DNA of 64,000 nt. It comes from Effrenium voratum. Its lineage: Eukaryota; Sar; Dinophyceae; Suessiales; Symbiodiniaceae. The first letter of the stretch is position 1. Every line of letters begins with the position of its first letter. A model generated the notes under the pieces. That model saw only the letters and a list, made by a program, of their open reading frames with translations. It made no database searches and was not told the DNA's origin. The stretch is from NCBI GenBank assembly GCA_963377175.1, contig CAUJNA010001635.1, positions 1-64,000 on the forward strand. The letters run 5' to 3'. The translations under genes were made by a program, and so were the position numbers. Below, piece by piece: positions 60,332-64,000 of this stretch.

Positions 60332-62410
60332 AGAAAACGGTCTTGCAGGACCAACATCAACTCCATCAGCCTGGCGCCACATGCAGCTGATAGGGCCGCT
60401 GAGAATCAAGATAGGCGCAAGTGGTTGAGCTGGTTGAAAGAGACTGAGAAGGAGGCAGAGAAGGGGCACGTAATCGACTTCGACCACAATGGATACTGCA
60501 CCATCAATGAAGCGGATAGGGAACTGGAAAGGTACCCTGAGGACTTCGCAGTAGGCGAAGAGCCGACATGGTGGTTGATGGGCTCATCGAAGACTGAGCC
60601 GCCGCGGAAGACGGAACGAGAGCAGAAGTCGACATCAAGCTCTGGGCAAAGGAAACAAACCTCTGGTGGGTCAAATTTTCAGCAGGGAGCTTCAGGTGGA
60701 GGATCGTTTGCAAGCGCTGCCAACAAGATTGACAACGAGATTATTGACTCCATCTTCCGCATGAACTCCGGCGGTGATGATGACAGATGGGAGATCATCA
60801 ACGCAACAGCTGGGCACGATACATACACCTCATTTGAGGGAGGTATCGCCCTGGGTGGCGCATCGGTCAACGTGAAGTTCAACATAGACGCCAACACCGG
60901 GTACCCAATCATACAGACTATGTTTGGGCCATGTCTCGCAGATGGAAAGAGCGCGACATACTTTGAGTGCATGCTGAGGAGCCTGACTTCATCACTGGTA
61001 CATTTCGAAGAGAAGACTAGTGCTGAAAAGATCATCCTTTCCTATGTCAGCAAAGGAAAGGCAGCATGGCTTCAGCTATATGCATTCTTGTGTGCTCAAA
61101 CAGGATGCTTGACTACTGGGCGCCTCCCGGGCGCCAAAGCCATCAACGCGTTGATCCAGGCGGAGAAGAACCCCGACAACGCACCTGGACGATTGATCCG
61201 GATCATCAAGGAGCAGAGAAGGGGCCCCATTGGTGGGGCAACGATACGCGATATGATGATTCAGAAGAAGAGCTTCCTGGTCCTGGATTGGCCCCTGAGG
61301 GCTGTCAATGCGAAAGGGAGCACGAAGACCTTCCAGATGATGGTCAACGAACAGGGATGGACGAACATCGAGGAGAGATCGTACAGCGGATCGAGTGAGC
61401 CAGTCTCCTCATCCACGGATACGATGAACATCATCTCCCGATTGCAACGACTGGAAAAGCTCATTGTCGAACGACGGAGGCGGGGCATGGATGATTCGCC
61501 AGTGTCGGTGCACATTTGGATGTCGCTCTACGACTGGGTGTGCATGAGGGGGTGCGGATGGCAAGTGACCGCCAACCCAATCATTGACTCCTTGCAAAAG
61601 ACGGTGACGGATCTCGTTAACACGTGCAAAGGCATGGTTGTGGTATGCGTGAATCGCGATGTAGCTTTCCATGGTGGAAGAGGGGACTTGGGGACGATCG
61701 CCAACAAGGTGAGCGAGATCTGCAAGGCGGCAGGCGCGTTGGTGACCGAGAACGACCGCTTGTGGCGCATTGCCCACGCGCTTACTGGCAAGAACTACAA
61801 GATCCCCGGGAGCTCGAACCTGCAACATTTCCTCTCGAAGAGACTGTGGGTGGAGAAATCCATCGATGTGATCGCGCCGAGCCATGCGTTCGTGTGCGAT
61901 CTGAAGGAGATATGCATCAGCGAGCCCGACCTTCGCTTCAATGTTCCAAAGAACATGGAGGAGTCGAAGGTGAAATTCGAGTACAAACCGACCTTCGCCG
62001 CTCAGTCAAGACGGAAGCAAGAGCGGCAGAACGAAGGGTACAGTGGACAAGCTGCATTTGGGAACATCGATGTCAATGATCAGCGTCTTCGATGGTATAC
62101 GGTCTCCGAGCTCAATGAGTTCATCTGCGAACTTTGCAGAAATGAAATGCAGAGGAACAACTTGCATTGTATTGTATTTGTGTCATGTATGTTTGCATTG
62201 TTTTTGCACTCTTTTTGTATTTTTTGTATTTTGTTGCATTTTTTTTGCATTTTGTTGCAGTTTTTTGGCATTTTGTTGCATTGTGTTTTTTTTGCGTTTT
62301 TTTTGCACTTTTTTGCATGTTTTTGCATTTTTTGCATCTTTTTGCATTTTTTGCATCTTTTTGCATCTTTTTGCATTTTTTGCATTTTTTTGCATCTTTT
62401 TGCACATTAG
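60332..62410 (+). CDS. Uncharacterised ORF of about 600 residues, ending in microsatellite
   Basis: The frame is open from 60332 without an ATG near its start (an acceptor-like CTTGCAG|G lies at 60342-60348), so this is probably an internal exon or a fragment. Real-looking protein spans to about 62150: GGASVNVKFNIDANTGYPII, SYVSKGKAAWLQLYAFLCAQ, VHIWMSLYDWVCMRGCGWQV and CKGMVVVCVNRDVAFHGGRG. After NEMQRNNLHC the frame only translates a TTTTTGCA repeat (FCIFCIL), so the true C-terminus is unknown. I do not recognise the family. Codon use is even and there are no frameshifts, which is unusual in this window. Confidence 0.55.
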   Translation, partial: RKRSCRTNINSISLAPHAADRAAENQDRRKWLSWLKETEKEAEKGHVIDFDHNGYCTINEADRELERYPEDFAVGEEPTWWLMGSSKTEPPRKTEREQKSTSSSGQRKQTSGGSNFQQGASGGGSFASAANKIDNEIIDSIFRMNSGGDDDRWEIINATAGHDTYTSFEGGIALGGASVNVKFNIDANTGYPIIQTMFGPCLADGKSATYFECMLRSLTSSLVHFEEKTSAEKIILSYVSKGKAAWLQLYAFLCAQTGCLTTGRLPGAKAINALIQAEKNPDNAPGRLIRIIKEQRRGPIGGATIRDMMIQKKSFLVLDWPLRAVNAKGSTKTFQMMVNEQGWTNIEERSYSGSSEPVSSSTDTMNIISRLQRLEKLIVERRRRGMDDSPVSVHIWMSLYDWVCMRGCGWQVTANPIIDSLQKTVTDLVNTCKGMVVVCVNRDVAFHGGRGDLGTIANKVSEICKAAGALVTENDRLWRIAHALTGKNYKIPGSSNLQHFLSKRLWVEKSIDVIAPSHAFVCDLKEICISEPDLRFNVPKNMEESKVKFEYKPTFAAQSRRKQERQNEGYSGQAAFGNIDVNDQRLRWYTVSELNEFICELCRNEMQRNNLHCIVFVSCMFALFLHSFCIFCILLHFFCILLQFFGILLHCVFFAFFLHFFACFCIFCIFLHFLHLFASFCIFCIFLHLFAH
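62165..62410. repeat. TTTTTGCA / TTTTTTGCAT microsatellite
   Basis: About 28 degenerate units of 8-10 bases, followed at 62421-62463 by GATAATTTGA units. Confidence 0.93.
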
Positions 62411-62521
62411 ATGCAACAATAAGATAATTTGAGATAATTTGAGATAATTTGAGATAAATTGAGGTAAGGTCTAAACCCCATGGATCTGGGACTCTTAATA
62501 TAATTACTGAACAAGTCGAAG

Positions 62522-62905
62522 GTGCTCGGGTCAAATTCGACCTTCAACCCTGAGACGTGCGTGAACTGTTGCGCGAACTGGAATGCAGACACGAACGGTG
62601 TTGCGAGATCAACCGACGGGAGGAAGATATACACCCGACTGTTTGCGGAGTGCAGGGTCGCAATCCCGGACCTCCAACATCTCATGGTGAACGTCAACAA
62701 TGTTCAGGCCATGACCACAATTATACGGGAACTGGTATATTCCAAGCTGAAGAAGGAGCTTTCCCACGTGGGTTTCGTGAGCATGACGGTAGATCAGGCG
62801 CAATTGTGTGCAGCCAGAGATGTGGTCATATGCAAGAATTCCGAAGGGGTTGAGGAGAGGACCTCCATCTATGTGATAGACAGGGACCTTGGCAAGTCAG
62901 CGTAG
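62522..62905 (+). CDS. Uncharacterised 127-aa ORF
   Basis: Starts MLGSNSTFNPETCVNCCANW, later QHLMVNVNNVQAMTTIIREL and HVGFVSMTVDQAQLCAARDV, ending IDRDLGKSA. It looks like a genuine small alpha/beta protein or a C-terminal exon of the gene at 60332 (same strand, about 370 bases away across the microsatellite). The last codons lie at the junction with the viral fibre sequence. Confidence 0.4.
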   Translation: MLGSNSTFNPETCVNCCANWNADTNGVARSTDGRKIYTRLFAECRVAIPDLQHLMVNVNNVQAMTTIIRELVYSKLKKELSHVGFVSMTVDQAQLCAARDVVICKNSEGVEERTSIYVIDRDLGKSA

Positions 62906-64000
62906 CGCCCGTGACCGCCCCGGTGGCTGCGAAGCTCGCCGCCGTCGCTGCGCCGGAGGCCGTCAGCGTGCCCGTGGACACGTCGCCCACCGTGGTGAAG
63001 TTCCCGGCGTTGGCCGTGTTGTTGATGGTAAGTGTGCTGCCGGTGATTCCGGTGGCCAAGCTCAGCAGGCCCACGCTGGCCGCCCCGGTGATGCTCAGCA
63101 AGCTGCCTGACACGGCGCCCGTGGACGACAGCGTAGCTCCGGCGACGGTGCCTGTGGCTGTGAGCGCTGCGCAGGAAATGGCGCCCAAGGCGTCCACGCC
63201 CGTCGTGAACACGTCAGTGCAGTTTACGTCATTGCACAGCAGCTGGTCGCAGCCCACGTTGCCCTGCGCGGTGAGCCCGTCCAGCGTGGCAAGCCCGTGA
63301 GGGCCAGCAAGTCCGCCAGCAGGTCCGTCACAGAGACCGACTCCCTCGAAGGCTGAGGCCCTGATCTGCATGCTGTACAGGTCCAGCGTGCCCGCCGACT
63401 GCTGCACCAGCCCGGGGATCGAGCCTCCAAAGGCTCCGAAGTGCAACTTTGCAACTCCGCCCGGCGGCACCAAGAAGTCCAGCCGGCCGAGGAAGGTGCC
63501 GGTGACGCCCACGTAGTCGTTGTCGGCCGCGCTGACGTACATCACCAAGTTGGAGGCCGTGCCCAGCCTGTACCGGCAGCCGAAGGAGAAGCGTCTTCCC
63601 GGCGTCGTAGGTGCACGATGTTCCAGGCGAAGGCGCTCAGGGTCATGGCGTAGCCCTCCAGCTGGAAGCCTCCCAGCGTGAAGCTGGCCAAGCCACGGAG
63701 CTCTGGCTGTTGGAGCGCACCAGAAAATTGCCTAGCGTGGTGAGCGTGGGCTATAGCAGCACCTTGCCCAGGGTGGCCAGCGTGACGTCGTCGGCCCCTC
63801 CGTCAAGGAACTTGTGCTTCAGCAGCCCAAGGCCGCCGTGTCCTCCTCCACCTCCGCCGTGTTGCCGGCCTCCAGGGTTGCGTCCAGGATCTGGAGGCCG
63901 TAGACGTCCACCGTTCCTGGTTGGGCAGGCCCGGCGCCCCCCGTTCAAAGGCACTGTAAAGTACATCTTGGCCGTGCTCCAGGCACCCTGGTCGCCCACG
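62900..64000 (-). pseudogene. Viral fibre protein, second copy (runs off right edge)
   Basis: On the minus strand, after frameshifted text near 64000-63560 (TLATLGKVLL; LKHKFLDGGADDVTLATLGK), a long frame reads YVGVTGTFLGRLDFLVPPGG, IPGLVQQSAGTLDLYSMQIR and then about eight beta-helix-like repeats such as TATGTVAGATLSSTGAVSGS and TTVGDVSTGTLTASGAATAA. It ends ATGAVTGATLT at about 62905, the same unit with which the S74 fibre at 20555 begins. This is therefore the shaft part missing from that copy, but its S74 domain is missing here. Confidence 0.65.

Overview
The window is nuclear DNA of a dinoflagellate. The direct proof is the dinoflagellate spliced leader (DinoSL, CCGTAGCCATTTTGGCTC...), present as an exact copy plus tandem relics on the minus strand at 1358-1409 and 15253-15303. 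Supporting signs are many small exons with AG|G acceptors and GC donors, very repeat-rich DNA, tRNA-derived SINEs, and a dinoflagellate-style Ty1/copia element. Genus cannot be told from sequence alone; Symbiodiniaceae is a reasonable guess. A 100-base N gap at 43010-43109 marks this as an assembled scaffold.

Layout: (1) 1-3.2 kb: the 5' end of a DinoSL-capped LINE (minus strand, running off the left edge) abutting a decayed, 5'-inverted LINE reverse-transcriptase copy (plus strand). (2) 3.3-8.7 kb: unrecognised, frameshifted plus-strand reading frames, with a ~310-330 bp tandem repeat that carries a SINE with a 19-bp target-site duplication. (3) 8.8-9.9 kb: a composite repeat ending in a 192-bp-arm fold-back element. 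(4) 9.9-15.3 kb: a DinoSL-capped LINE (minus) with ORF1, AP-type endonuclease and a truncated RT. (5) 15.2-22.6 kb: a scrambled endogenous Polinton-like virus (PLV). It contains an AT-hook protein, a penton-like minor capsid protein, an A32-type packaging ATPase, a Dam-type adenine methylase, a helicase P-loop, an rve integrase and a fibre with an S74 chaperone. The ATPase/Dam pair occurs twice, in inverted orientation. (6) 22.6-25.1 kb: a second composite repeat/fold-back, then nested inverted repeats. (7) 26.9-37.2 kb: exons of one or more host genes (plus strand) encoding ankyrin repeats and a long charged coiled coil. (8) 38.2-48.9 kb: satellite-like DNA, dominated by a ~7-kb polypyrimidine array; inside it sit a 31-bp-stem hairpin and a captured tail of the viral methylase with its hairpin array. 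(9) 49.5-59.8 kb: a defective Ty1/copia retrotransposon (minus) with CCCH-finger gag, protease-integrase, RT/RNase H remnants and an extra ORF with a Pro-Cys motif, followed by an unrecognised ORF. (10) 60.3-62.9 kb: two unrecognised plus-strand ORFs around a TTTTTGCA microsatellite. (11) 62.9-64 kb: a second viral fibre gene running off the right edge.

No intact operon-like system is present. Mobile DNA has inserted into mobile DNA: the DinoSL-LINE ends inside the viral AT-hook ORF, and the viral methylase tail with its hairpins has spread into the pyrimidine satellite. The most interesting material is the dinoflagellate PLV, with its gene-end hairpin arrays, and the recycling of spliced-leader-tagged retroelements. 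All functional statements rest on motif reading by eye; no database search was possible.
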